A DNA stretch of 62,639 bases from a virus. Under the pieces are notes generated by a model, which made no database searches, was not told where the DNA came from, and saw only the letters and a list, made by a program, of their open reading frames with translations. Both the position numbers and the translations under genes were made by a program. Position 1 is the stretch's first letter; every line of letters starts with the position of its first letter. Location: the IMG/VR virus record IMGVR_UViG_3300006638_000002, positions 1 through 62,639 of that record; one strand, given 5' to 3'. Shown one piece after another: positions 9,593-17,706 of the stretch.

Positions 9593-10018
9593 ATGGCCAC
9601 TGATACCGTACAGGTTTCGCCTCCGACTCGTCTTGATCCGAGGCAACTTGTAAACACCCTCAAAAAGACGGTGAATTTTGGCGATGCCGCAGTTGGTACT
9701 GGCAACGCCTTCGATAATTCGCTGCCGATTGGTGCCTTCATCATCGGCGTGAAGGTCGAAATCGTCACGGTCTTTAACGCTGGGACCACCAACGTTCTCA
9801 CGGTCGGCACCAACCCGACGACCTATAACGATATCGTCGCCGCTGGCGATGTGGACGAATTGACTGCTGGCGTGACCGAGGTTGGTCGCGCTTGGGGTCG
9901 TGGCCTTGCTGCCACGGTCGCCAAGCCAGTCTATGCGATGTATACGCAGAGTGGCACGGCGGGATCGACCGGGCAGGCCATCATCGTGATCACCTTTGAA
10001 GGCGGCTGGCAGAGCTAA
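9593..10018 (+). CDS. Small virion protein after capsid (decoration or minor capsid candidate)
   Basis: 141 residues, ATG 9593 with GGAGG upstream. Soluble, beta-rich (IIGVKVEIVTVFNAGTTNVL), Gly/Thr-rich and without Cys. It occupies the place where capsid decoration or cement proteins commonly sit, right after the major capsid gene. Role inferred from position and composition. Confidence 0.6.
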   Translation: MATDTVQVSPPTRLDPRQLVNTLKKTVNFGDAAVGTGNAFDNSLPIGAFIIGVKVEIVTVFNAGTTNVLTVGTNPTTYNDIVAAGDVDELTAGVTEVGRAWGRGLAATVAKPVYAMYTQSGTAGSTGQAIIVITFEGGWQS

Positions 10019-10034
10019 CAGGAGAATTACGGCT

Positions 10035-10610
10035 ATGGCGACCATCAATAGCAAGCGTCCCGCGGCTGCCGTCTATAACGGCATGCACGTCACATTCGTT
10101 CGCGATGTGACCGACGAGATGGCCTACAATCCTCTGGTCGACCAGGTGGTTGTGAAGTTCGACAATTCCCAGTGGAATGACCAGTTCCACGACGATCCCT
10201 CCCGCACTTTCGCCTCTGGCGGGGTCCCTTATTTCCGGCGCCCGCAGAATGGCGAGGAAATGTATTTCTTCGCCAATGAGGTAGAACTCACGCCGGACGA
10301 AACGAAGGCCAATGAAAAGTCAGTTGCTGCGGCGAAAACTGCCGCGGCTGACAGGGCAAAGACTGTATCCGAGGGCCGTGCAGGAAATACCAAGCTGTTT
10401 GCCACGACGAAACGCAAGAGTGGCGCGATTGTCGGTACGGCTCCCGATCCGGCGCCGAATCCGAACGCCTCGCAGGGCCAAACTTCGGCACAGCCCCCGC
10501 AGCAGCCACAGTCACAGTCACAGCAGCCGCGTCTGAATCCGAATCCGGCCCCCGCACAGGCCCCGGCTTTCGCCCCTTCGCCCGCGATGCCTGACCCATC
10601 AAGGAGCTAA
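10035..10610 (+). CDS. Hypothetical virion-cassette protein with Pro/Gln-rich tail
   Basis: 191 residues. Start at ATG 10035 because GGAGAATTACGGCT precedes it; a longer reading from 9996 would overlap the upstream gene. Folded first half (about 1-90, with HVTFVRDV and VVVKFDNSQW), an Ala/Lys helix, then a disordered C-terminus of Gln, Ser, Pro and Ala. Lies between capsid and head-completion genes. Function unknown. Confidence 0.6.
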   Translation: MATINSKRPAAAVYNGMHVTFVRDVTDEMAYNPLVDQVVVKFDNSQWNDQFHDDPSRTFASGGVPYFRRPQNGEEMYFFANEVELTPDETKANEKSVAAAKTAAADRAKTVSEGRAGNTKLFATTKRKSGAIVGTAPDPAPNPNASQGQTSAQPPQQPQSQSQQPRLNPNPAPAQAPAFAPSPAMPDPSRS

Positions 10611-10613
10611 CAA

Positions 10614-10811
10614 ATGGCAGCAAATATTGCTCTTAACGGCGGCATGGCTGCCTACGGCGCTCTTCCGGCAGGGCAGCGAGCGTCATCGGTCCAGGCGACG
10701 TCGCTCATCTCGGCCTATACTGCCACTACGTCATCGGCTTTGATCGGAGCGGTGGTCCTCGAGATCGCCAATACGCTCATCGCAATGGGCGTCTGGAAAG
10801 GCGCTGCGTAA
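10614..10811 (+). CDS. Small Ala-rich hypothetical protein
   Basis: 65 residues, ATG 10614 preceded by AAGGAG. Hydrophobic second half (SALIGAVVLEIANTLIAMGVW) that could be a buried helix or a membrane segment. Part of the tightly packed head operon. Function not recognised. Confidence 0.55.
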   Translation: MAANIALNGGMAAYGALPAGQRASSVQATSLISAYTATTSSALIGAVVLEIANTLIAMGVWKGAA

Positions 10812-10821
10812 AGGACGGCAA

Positions 10822-11514
10822 GTGAAGGTAATTTTCTGCACACCTTCACTTGCTGGACCAACGGCTCCCTATATCGCGGCGCTGGAAGCATCTATCCCTT
10901 TGATCACTAGCGCAGGCTGGGAAGAGGGCTATGCGCAGTGCATCGGCAATCCATACATCTCGGCGGCACGATCGGACATGACGCGCAGGGCGCTGGACGC
11001 CAAGGCGGACGTTATTGTCTATCTGGATTATGATCTGAGTTTCGATCCGGAGAACTTGCTCACTCTGATAGAGACTGAGGGCGATGTAGTCGCCGGCACT
11101 TATCGATTCAAAAAGGATGAAGAGGAATATATGGGCTGCATGAATGCCCATGCGGATGGCCGGCCGATTGTTCGTGCCGATGGCTGTATCGATGCCGATC
11201 GTGTGCCAGCCGGGTTCTTGAAGGTCACAAAAAACGCCATTCACAAGTTCATGGAGGCTTATCCGGAATTGATCTATGGGGAGCGATACAATCCGTCGAT
11301 CGACCTTTTCAATCACGGTGCGCACAAGGGAGTCTGGTACGGCGAGGACTACGCCTTCTCGAGGAACTGGTGTGATGCGGGTGGAAAGATTTGGGTAGTT
11401 CCTGATCTGAATATCAATCACCATTCCAAGGATCGTGTCTACGCTGGAAACTTTCACCAATTTTTGCTAAAGCAACCGCAGCCGGACTCCGGCGAGCAAC
11501 GCAAGGCGGCCTAA
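10822..11514 (+). CDS. Glycosyltransferase-like protein (GT-A fold) in the head operon
   Basis: 230 residues, GTG start. N-terminal KVIFCTPSLAG strand, then a DxD-type site in VIVYLDYDLSFDPENLL (residues about 66-82), as used by GT-A enzymes to hold a metal-nucleotide sugar. Later YGEDYAFSRNWCDAGGKIW resembles the acceptor-side segment of phage family-2-like glycosyltransferases, and DLNINHHSKDRV the terminal metal-binding His region. It would transfer a sugar from a nucleotide donor, perhaps to a capsid or tail protein given its place. The substrate is unknown. Confidence 0.7.
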   Translation: MKVIFCTPSLAGPTAPYIAALEASIPLITSAGWEEGYAQCIGNPYISAARSDMTRRALDAKADVIVYLDYDLSFDPENLLTLIETEGDVVAGTYRFKKDEEEYMGCMNAHADGRPIVRADGCIDADRVPAGFLKVTKNAIHKFMEAYPELIYGERYNPSIDLFNHGAHKGVWYGEDYAFSRNWCDAGGKIWVVPDLNINHHSKDRVYAGNFHQFLLKQPQPDSGEQRKAA

Positions 11515-11526
11515 AGGAGGCACACC

Positions 11527-11913
11527 ATGGTCAACCCGATTTCCGGTACTGACACCAGCGATTCCAATATGGCGCGTAAGGCGCAATATTTTGAAGGCTC
11601 GGTGGAGGACGCAATCACTGCCACGACCTCTGCCACGCAAGCCAATTCCTACCAACTGACGGCGCAGGTTAGTCGGCTCTCGACGGTGGCGAATGGAACC
11701 GATGGCGTGAAACTGCCGCCGGCTGTTGTCGGCATGGAATTGACCATCATCAATGATGGCGCGGCTGCAGCGCAGGTATTTGGCACGTCGCCTGACACTA
11801 TCGATGGGGTTGCGACAGCTACTGGCGTTGCTCTGACCAATGCCAAGCGGGCCAAGTTCTTCTGTGTGGTAGCTGGCAAGTGGCAGTCGATGCTCGGCGC
11901 TGTAAGCACCTGA
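11527..11913 (+). CDS. Small beta-rich virion-cassette protein
   Basis: 128 residues, ATG 11527 with AAAGGAGG upstream. The second half (GMELTIINDGAAAAQVFGTSPDTIDG, shown in parts) resembles a repeated beta-sandwich unit found in many phage proteins for stabilising trimeric fibres or head decoration; the 24266 protein ends with a similar unit (DMTGHANTNP, GAETIDG). No catalytic motif. Exact role unknown. Confidence 0.55.
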   Translation: MVNPISGTDTSDSNMARKAQYFEGSVEDAITATTSATQANSYQLTAQVSRLSTVANGTDGVKLPPAVVGMELTIINDGAAAAQVFGTSPDTIDGVATATGVALTNAKRAKFFCVVAGKWQSMLGAVST

Positions 11914-11936
11914 TTCGGGTTTGAAGGCAATGACCG

Positions 11937-12620
11937 ATGGCTGGCACAAGGGCCGACATGGTAACCAGGATCGCCTCGGAAATAGCCCGTGGTGACCTGA
12001 ACGCCGTTCAAATCCCGAATGCCATCAATACGGCGATAGCGGCCTATCAATCGGAACGGTTCTCATTTTCCGATGTGCCACCGGACGGCACGCAGACTTT
12101 CTATACGCAAGGCGGTCGCGCCTATTACACGAAGGCCGATAATCCGAACCTTGGCTCGGCGTGGAAAATAGATCGGGTCAATATCAACATTGGCTCGTCG
12201 ACCATCCTGCAGTTGAAGCGTGAAGATCCTGAGACGCTGATTCTCTACAATCAGCAGGCCGGGACGATGGTCGGGCAGCCGTCATGGTATGCCTACCAAA
12301 ACGGCGAGATGATTATCTCCGCCATTCCGAATACCGCTTATCTCGTCACGCTTGGGCTATTCCTGAATGTCCCGGCACCAGCGACCGATATCGAGGCAAA
12401 TAACCCGTGGATGACGACTGCGGAATTGCTCATTCGGTCGCGGGCAAAATACGAACTCGCGGTGCATGTGATGCGCAATGCGACGATGGCTGCTGCTATG
12501 TCGCCTGATCCACCGATACCGTTTCAGCCGGTGGGGGCGTCCTATCGGGAGTGGAAGCGGTTAAAGGGCGCTGCTAATAGAATTCAAGGCAGGGGTGTTT
12601 TGCGGCCCATGGCATTTTGA
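11937..12620 (+). CDS. Head-tail adaptor protein
   Basis: 227 residues, ATG 11937. N-terminal helical MVTRIASEIARGDL and INTAIAAYQSERF are characteristic of the phage adaptor family that docks under P22-type portals (P22 gp4 role). The central WYAYQNGEMIISAIPNTAY and C-terminal YREWKRLKGAANR also fit. It closes the portal ring after packaging and gives a platform for the tail. P22 gp4 also has a lysozyme activity, which cannot be claimed here. Confidence 0.7.
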   Translation: MAGTRADMVTRIASEIARGDLNAVQIPNAINTAIAAYQSERFSFSDVPPDGTQTFYTQGGRAYYTKADNPNLGSAWKIDRVNINIGSSTILQLKREDPETLILYNQQAGTMVGQPSWYAYQNGEMIISAIPNTAYLVTLGLFLNVPAPATDIEANNPWMTTAELLIRSRAKYELAVHVMRNATMAAAMSPDPPIPFQPVGASYREWKRLKGAANRIQGRGVLRPMAF

Positions 12621-12630
12621 CGGGTGCATA

Positions 12631-14367
12631 ATGGCAAAGCGCCCGACCATCCCAATCCCTGATTTCTCGCCTGATCTTTCCGACATCGGAACTGGCATCT
12701 CTCAGAATATCACCGGGGTCATTCCGCAGGCAGACGGCTATGGACCGTTCAAATCGCTTGTAGAGTTTACCACTGCATTGCCTGACAATTGCCGCGGGCA
12801 TTTCTTCGCGCGCAATCCAGATGGCTCCATTTCGGTATTCGCCGCGACTGCGACCGATCTTTATCTATTGAACAATACCGCATTCACATGGACGAAAGTC
12901 TCTAAAGGTGGCGGCTATTCGCAATTGCCGACGACTGACAACTGGCAGTTTGCCCAATTCAATCAGACGATCATTGCGGTGCAGATCAATACGGTGCCGC
13001 AGGCTTTCCTATTGGGATCGTCGAGCGTGTTTGCCGATCTAGGTGGTTCTCCACCGCAGGCAGGATTCGTAGCGGTCGTTAATTTCTTCCTCGTGCTCAC
13101 GGGCCTGATTTCAAACCCGAACCGGATTCAATGGTCTGATCTGGATGCTATTACGACTTGGACGGCTGGCGTTGGACAGTCGGATTTCCAAGACTTGCCG
13201 GATGGCGGCAATTGCAATGGTCTATCCGGTGGCGATGCTTATGGGGTGATTTTTCAGGATGAATCAATCCGAAGTTTGATCTATTCGCCTGGTTCCGGCG
13301 TTGTGTTTTCTATCATCCGGATATCGACGCAGGATTCATTATTCGCCAAATACACGGTTATCAATGCGGGACAGAATACGTTTTTCCTTTCCGCGCAGGG
13401 CTTCAAATATATCCCACCGGGAGGCGTCCCGACACCAATCGGCAAAGAGCGGGTGGATCGGTGGTTCTTTGCCCATGTGGACAGGTCAAATCTGCAGCTA
13501 GTGATCGGCGCCACCGATCCGAGCGCAACCCGTGTCTATTGGGCGTTCAAATCGACGGCTGGGGAAGGCGGGTTGTTTGACCAACTCCTTTGCTATGACT
13601 GGTCGATCGGGCAGAACGGGAAATGGAGCCTTATCCCGTGCAGCGGCCAATATCTTGCCGCATTGGCAAAGCCGGGGCTCACGCTGCATCAACTGGATGC
13701 GTTGGCTCCCGGCGCACTGGCGGTAACTGGCGCAGCCGATAATGGCGCAGGTCTAATTCGGTTAGCGTTAAACCAGGAATCAAACGCCTATTTCACCATC
13801 GTCGGGCAGAACTTTATCGTTGTGCAGAATGTCGAAGGTACAGTCGAGGCAAACGGTCGCTGGTCGTTTAATATCATCGATTCAACCCATATCGATCTGC
13901 TCAAGGACGAGGACGGCAATCCCTCGGCATTCGTTCATGCCTATACAAGTGGAGGTGCGATCGGCGGCTCGCTGGATGCGTTGCCATTTTCTCTCGATAG
14001 CTTCTCGCAAGCAGCAGCAGCGCGGCTTTCGGCTGTGTCGCCCAATGCTGCGGTTGGTTTCTTCGACGGCTCCAATATGGAAGCCATCATGGAAACGGAT
14101 GAGCAGGATTTGGAAGGCGATCTAGTCTTTATCGACGGCGTGCGCCCGATCACCGATGCATCAACGGCAATGATTTCGATCGGCGGACGTCTCAATGCGC
14201 AGGCTGCTGTCACCTATAGCGCGGAGTCGGCGCTCTCGGAGAATGGGGATTGCCCGCAGTTGGTAGAGACGCGATATGCGCGCGCCAAGCTGCGGATTCC
14301 GGCAGCCTCGGTGTGGACATATGCCCGTGCGGTTCAACCTAGCGCGCAGCCAGCGGGTGATACGTGA
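12631..14367 (+). CDS. Packaged-DNA stabilisation / tail hub protein, P22 gp10-like
   Basis: 578 residues, ATG at 12631. Signature features of the P22 gp10-like family: N-terminal GISQNITGVIPQADGYGPF, RNPDGSISVFAATATDLYLL, WQFAQFNQTIIAVQ, FVAVVNFFLVLTGL and PNRIQWSDLDAITTW, then DDES-like FQDESIRSLIY. The protein forms the tail hub below the adaptor and plugs the portal to hold packaged DNA; fibres attach to it. Long soluble beta-propeller-like chain. Next gene overlaps (GTGA). Confidence 0.8.
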   Translation: MAKRPTIPIPDFSPDLSDIGTGISQNITGVIPQADGYGPFKSLVEFTTALPDNCRGHFFARNPDGSISVFAATATDLYLLNNTAFTWTKVSKGGGYSQLPTTDNWQFAQFNQTIIAVQINTVPQAFLLGSSSVFADLGGSPPQAGFVAVVNFFLVLTGLISNPNRIQWSDLDAITTWTAGVGQSDFQDLPDGGNCNGLSGGDAYGVIFQDESIRSLIYSPGSGVVFSIIRISTQDSLFAKYTVINAGQNTFFLSAQGFKYIPPGGVPTPIGKERVDRWFFAHVDRSNLQLVIGATDPSATRVYWAFKSTAGEGGLFDQLLCYDWSIGQNGKWSLIPCSGQYLAALAKPGLTLHQLDALAPGALAVTGAADNGAGLIRLALNQESNAYFTIVGQNFIVVQNVEGTVEANGRWSFNIIDSTHIDLLKDEDGNPSAFVHAYTSGGAIGGSLDALPFSLDSFSQAAAARLSAVSPNAAVGFFDGSNMEAIMETDEQDLEGDLVFIDGVRPITDASTAMISIGGRLNAQAAVTYSAESALSENGDCPQLVETRYARAKLRIPAASVWTYARAVQPSAQPAGDT

Positions 14368-15797
14368 CAACTGGCACACAGATTGGCGTTCCTCTTAGTC
14401 CCGCCGAAACTAATACTTTCCGTATTGTCGCGGCGATCAGGGCGCTACAAAATCCAGCGAGCGCGCCGGTATTACAAACCACAATTTTCAATGTCTATCC
14501 CTCTGGTGGAGACGACACGGCCAAAATTCAAGCAGCAATCAACTCGGCCTCTGCGGCTGGACGTGGAACGGTGTTTCTACAGCCAGGGCTCTACAAAACA
14601 TCATCAGTTATAACACTTGCCGCTAATGTCGATGTGATTGGAGCAAGTCGTGACTCTGTTTTGATATTCCCGCAGACAAACTCACAGAAAGTCTTTTCTC
14701 TAATCTATAGCGTTCTGACCTATACAAATGTGGTTCTCTCTGATTTTACGATCTACACCGGAGCAACTACGGGCGTAGTTGGCATTGCGCAGACACTTAC
14801 GAGAAACGTCGCATTTCGTAATCTAGTTTTTCAGGGCACTGGTGCCGGGTCAATCGTTTTAGATCGAGTTCAGGCATTTTTAATGTCCGACATTCTGGTT
14901 GAAGGAAATCCCGGCCAGGGCGCAGGGGGCATCAAACTGTGGAGTTCAGACGATAGCAACTACGGCTCTTATGGCAGCATTACCAACTTGATTGGAGTCA
15001 ATATCGGTAACGGATTTCAGACTCCGTTTCTATACCTTCGCCGCATGGTTGGGGTGATGTGTACCAACATCAGTGCCAATGATCTTGTCATTGGCGGAAC
15101 GCCGCAGGATGGCATCATTATTGAAAACGACAGCCAAGGCAATTCATTCAGTAACATCTTGATTGGTGCGTCAAGCGTTGGTGTTCGGGTTCAGCAGGGG
15201 GCAGGCATAGTTGCATCTCCGACTTTTAATGTATTTTCAAACTTGGGAATAGATCAGCCTCATACGGCGTCAATTCTACATTCTTCCGGCGAATGGAATA
15301 GTTTTGATGGTGGGGCACTTACATCCTCAGGTGCTGTTACGACGATTACGGCCGTACAACTTACTGGCGGGTCTTCTTTACGAATTAACAATTTCACGGT
15401 CGTCGGGTTCAACGGAGTTGGGGGGCAAGCTATAGCTATTGGTGCAGGCGTCGGCAATTCCATCATTAGTGAAAATATCGTGAATGGCAACACTACCACC
15501 ATTACGGATAGCGGTACGACAAATACTGTAATTGACAATCTAGGCTACAACCCTGTCGGAGCCTCTGGGCCGACTACGGTTGGAACATCGCCTGCAACAA
15601 TTACGAATGGCGCTTCACCGGCCACTTACTATTTCCTGCAAAGCGCAACCAATACAGCAACTGTTGCCCAGGGGGGGCACACGCTGGGGACACTCAGCAG
15701 CACCACACTGCCGCTTACGGTCGATCTTGGGCCGAATGAAAGCGTGGTTGTGACTTGGATAACTACAGCGCCAACTTACACAGTTTCGGTTCATTAA
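14364..15797 (+). CDS. Beta-helix tailspike/fibre protein (pectate-lyase-like)
   Basis: 477 residues, GTG start overlapping the gp10-like stop. Residues about 42-70 show the canonical pectate-lyase superfamily entry (VYPSGGDDTAKIQAAINSAS, GRGTVFLQPGLY), followed by right-handed beta-helix rungs rich in Asn, Ile and Gly and a terminal beta-sandwich (PATYYFLQSATNT, LGPNESVVVTW). No signal peptide, unlike the other fibre genes of this window, so this is the best candidate for the cytoplasmically assembled tailspike. Probably binds or cleaves a surface glycan. Confidence 0.75.
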   Translation: MTTGTQIGVPLSPAETNTFRIVAAIRALQNPASAPVLQTTIFNVYPSGGDDTAKIQAAINSASAAGRGTVFLQPGLYKTSSVITLAANVDVIGASRDSVLIFPQTNSQKVFSLIYSVLTYTNVVLSDFTIYTGATTGVVGIAQTLTRNVAFRNLVFQGTGAGSIVLDRVQAFLMSDILVEGNPGQGAGGIKLWSSDDSNYGSYGSITNLIGVNIGNGFQTPFLYLRRMVGVMCTNISANDLVIGGTPQDGIIIENDSQGNSFSNILIGASSVGVRVQQGAGIVASPTFNVFSNLGIDQPHTASILHSSGEWNSFDGGALTSSGAVTTITAVQLTGGSSLRINNFTVVGFNGVGGQAIAIGAGVGNSIISENIVNGNTTTITDSGTTNTVIDNLGYNPVGASGPTTVGTSPATITNGASPATYYFLQSATNTATVAQGGHTLGTLSSTTLPLTVDLGPNESVVVTWITTAPTYTVSVH

Positions 15798-16226
15798 ATG
15801 AACATTCATTCCCAGATGCCGCACTATCTTATTTGCGTTGACCCCGCGAGAGTCTGGCAGGTATGGCCGATTGTGCGTGACATGATCGACGAGGGCTATG
15901 CGGCGACTGGTGAGATAACGCCGGCCGATTTGCCGGAATGGCTTGCGGACGGCAAAGGGCAATTATGGATTTCGGTCGATAACGGTGAGATCGTCGCGGC
16001 GTTGACGACATCGCTGGTTCCTATGAGAAACGGTTTAGCCTTGCGAATGATCTGCTGTGGCGGCAGCCGGATAGAACTCTGGAAAGAATGCCACGCTCAA
16101 ATTGAACAATTCGCACGGGCCGAAGGATGTGATAGGGTTATAAGCGAAGGTCGTCCTGGTTGGTCGCGTGCTCTTAAAATCGGCGGTTACAAGATGACGC
16201 GCGTCACGATCGAGAAGAGGTTATAG
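15798..16226 (+). CDS. GNAT-like acetyltransferase family protein
   Basis: 142 residues, ATG 15798 directly after the tailspike stop. Pattern of a small GNAT fold: VDPARVWQVWPIVRDMIDEG, a strand QLWISVDNGEIVAALTTSLV, then ALRMICCGG and a helical EQFARAEGCDRVISEGRPGWSRALK, and a final strand. The acetyl-CoA loop (Q/RxxGxG/A) is not clearly present, so activity is uncertain. Such proteins recur in tail cassettes of alphaproteobacterial phages. The target could be a virion protein or a host protein. Confidence 0.6.
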   Translation: MNIHSQMPHYLICVDPARVWQVWPIVRDMIDEGYAATGEITPADLPEWLADGKGQLWISVDNGEIVAALTTSLVPMRNGLALRMICCGGSRIELWKECHAQIEQFARAEGCDRVISEGRPGWSRALKIGGYKMTRVTIEKRL

Positions 16227-16228
16227 CG

Positions 16229-17314
16229 ATGTCCGGTGGTGGCAGCCAAACTACACAGCAATCGCAGAACAGCGTCTCGTCTCCTTGGTCAGCAGCCCAA
16301 CCGTTGCTTACCAATCTGCTCAATTCCTACGGCGGATTGAATACTTCGGTGACCCCTGCTCAGACGGCGGCATCAGGGCAACTCGTATCCGATACCAGCG
16401 GGATTCCGAACCAAGGCGCAGGCGCTACTAGCGCGGTCAATAACGCGCTGAATTTCAATACCACTCCGCAGATGGGAATGCTGGGAGGTGCGTTTAATAC
16501 GATGTCGAGCAACCTAGCTCCGCTGACCAATCCGGCCAATCTCAATCCGTATAATACGCCAGGATTCAGCACCGCGCTCAATACTATGAATTCGGACATT
16601 ACCAAGCAGGTCGGCAATCAATATGCTGCGTCTGGTCGTGATCCTGCTGGTGCTGGCTCCCAGCCTCAAACGCTCGCCCGCGGACTGAGCCAAGGCGAAG
16701 GTCAACTAATCGCGAATCAGTACAACACGAATGCCGGAAACCTGCTGAGTGCGAACAATAGCGTGTTCGGTGCTGGCAATACGACAGCGCAGGGACAGGC
16801 TAATCTTGGGGCCACGGGGGCCGGGGTCAATCTCGCTGGCGTCAGTGCTGTACCAGGAGCATCTACCGCCTATTCCTCACCGGGGGCTACCGCGCTCACT
16901 GCGGCCAATGCTGCTCAATCAACGCCATGGACAAACCTTGCTCAATTGCTCACGCCTGCGGCGACGATCGGATCTCTCGGCGGTCAGACTTCTGGCAGCG
17001 GGACGTCGACGACCACGGGATCGACGAGCCTTCTGTCGAATATCATGGGCGGCGCGTCTGCTGGCATCGGTATGCTATCGCTGCTCTCTGATAAACGCGC
17101 TAAGACCGATATCCAGCCTGTCGGAAAATTGAACGATGGCCAGGTTATTCACAAATTCCGCATGAAGGGCGAGCCGCATTTCCAAATCGGTCTGCTTGCC
17201 CAAGAGGTCCAAAAGAAGGTGCCTAGCGCGGTTGGCAGCACGCCTATGGGCTTGCTCAACGTGAACTATGATCGCGCGACTCAGCGTTCCGCACAAATGA
17301 AGGAGGCCGCTTAG
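16229..17314 (+). CDS. Virion protein with C-terminal S74 self-cleaving chaperone domain
   Basis: 361 residues, ATG 16229. Low-complexity Gln/Ser/Asn-rich N-terminal 280 residues, a hydrophobic Gly-rich stretch (MGGASAGIGMLSLL), then the intramolecular chaperone signature: SDKRAKTDIQPVGKL with the catalytic Ser-Asp/Lys context, HFQIGLLAQEVQKKVPSAV and LNVNYDRAT. In the S74 family this domain helps trimer folding and cuts itself off. The place ahead of the ejection proteins suggests a tail or ejection component rather than a long fibre. Confidence 0.7.
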   Translation: MSGGGSQTTQQSQNSVSSPWSAAQPLLTNLLNSYGGLNTSVTPAQTAASGQLVSDTSGIPNQGAGATSAVNNALNFNTTPQMGMLGGAFNTMSSNLAPLTNPANLNPYNTPGFSTALNTMNSDITKQVGNQYAASGRDPAGAGSQPQTLARGLSQGEGQLIANQYNTNAGNLLSANNSVFGAGNTTAQGQANLGATGAGVNLAGVSAVPGASTAYSSPGATALTAANAAQSTPWTNLAQLLTPAATIGSLGGQTSGSGTSTTTGSTSLLSNIMGGASAGIGMLSLLSDKRAKTDIQPVGKLNDGQVIHKFRMKGEPHFQIGLLAQEVQKKVPSAVGSTPMGLLNVNYDRATQRSAQMKEAA

Positions 17315-17698
17315 ATGGCTGCACCAAGTCTAATGAATATGACGATCCCGAATCTTCTCGCCAATTCGCCAAATCCACAAGCGCAGGGGCAGGCGATCTT
17401 GCAGGCCGCGCTCAGACAACAGCAACCTAATCCCGGTGCTCCCGCTGGTGGTGCGCCGCAAGGTGGCATCAGCGGCATGATGAATAACGGGCTTTTGTCG
17501 AAGATGTTTCCCTCGATGTTCGGTGGGGCCGCTGCGGGTGCCCCGACAAGTCTCGCGCCTCCTGGTGCGGCGCCCGGCGGTCCAGTCGGGCCCGGGATCG
17601 ATCCGAATACCGGATTGCCGCCGACTGGCGCATCGGCTGCTATGCCTAACTTTGGCGGCGCGGGCCCGGCGCCTACGGCTATGACCGGACTGTGGTGA
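17315..17698 (+). CDS. Small Pro/Gly/Ala-rich virion-cassette protein
   Basis: 127 residues, ATG 17315 with AAGGAGG upstream inside the previous gene. Almost entirely low complexity (GAPAGGAPQGG, PPGAAPGGPVGPG) after a short helical start (ILQAALRQQQ). Composition is shared with the N-terminus of the next protein, suggesting a common role or split gene. Likely an internal or ejected protein. Confidence 0.55.
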   Translation: MAAPSLMNMTIPNLLANSPNPQAQGQAILQAALRQQQPNPGAPAGGAPQGGISGMMNNGLLSKMFPSMFGGAAAGAPTSLAPPGAAPGGPVGPGIDPNTGLPPTGASAAMPNFGGAGPAPTAMTGLW

Positions 17699-17706
17699 GG
17701 TAATTC

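Noticed and set aside
10846-11460. 204-codon minus-strand reading opposite the glycosyltransferase gene
   Set aside because: Shadow of a gene with recognisable motifs on the plus strand; no start site support.
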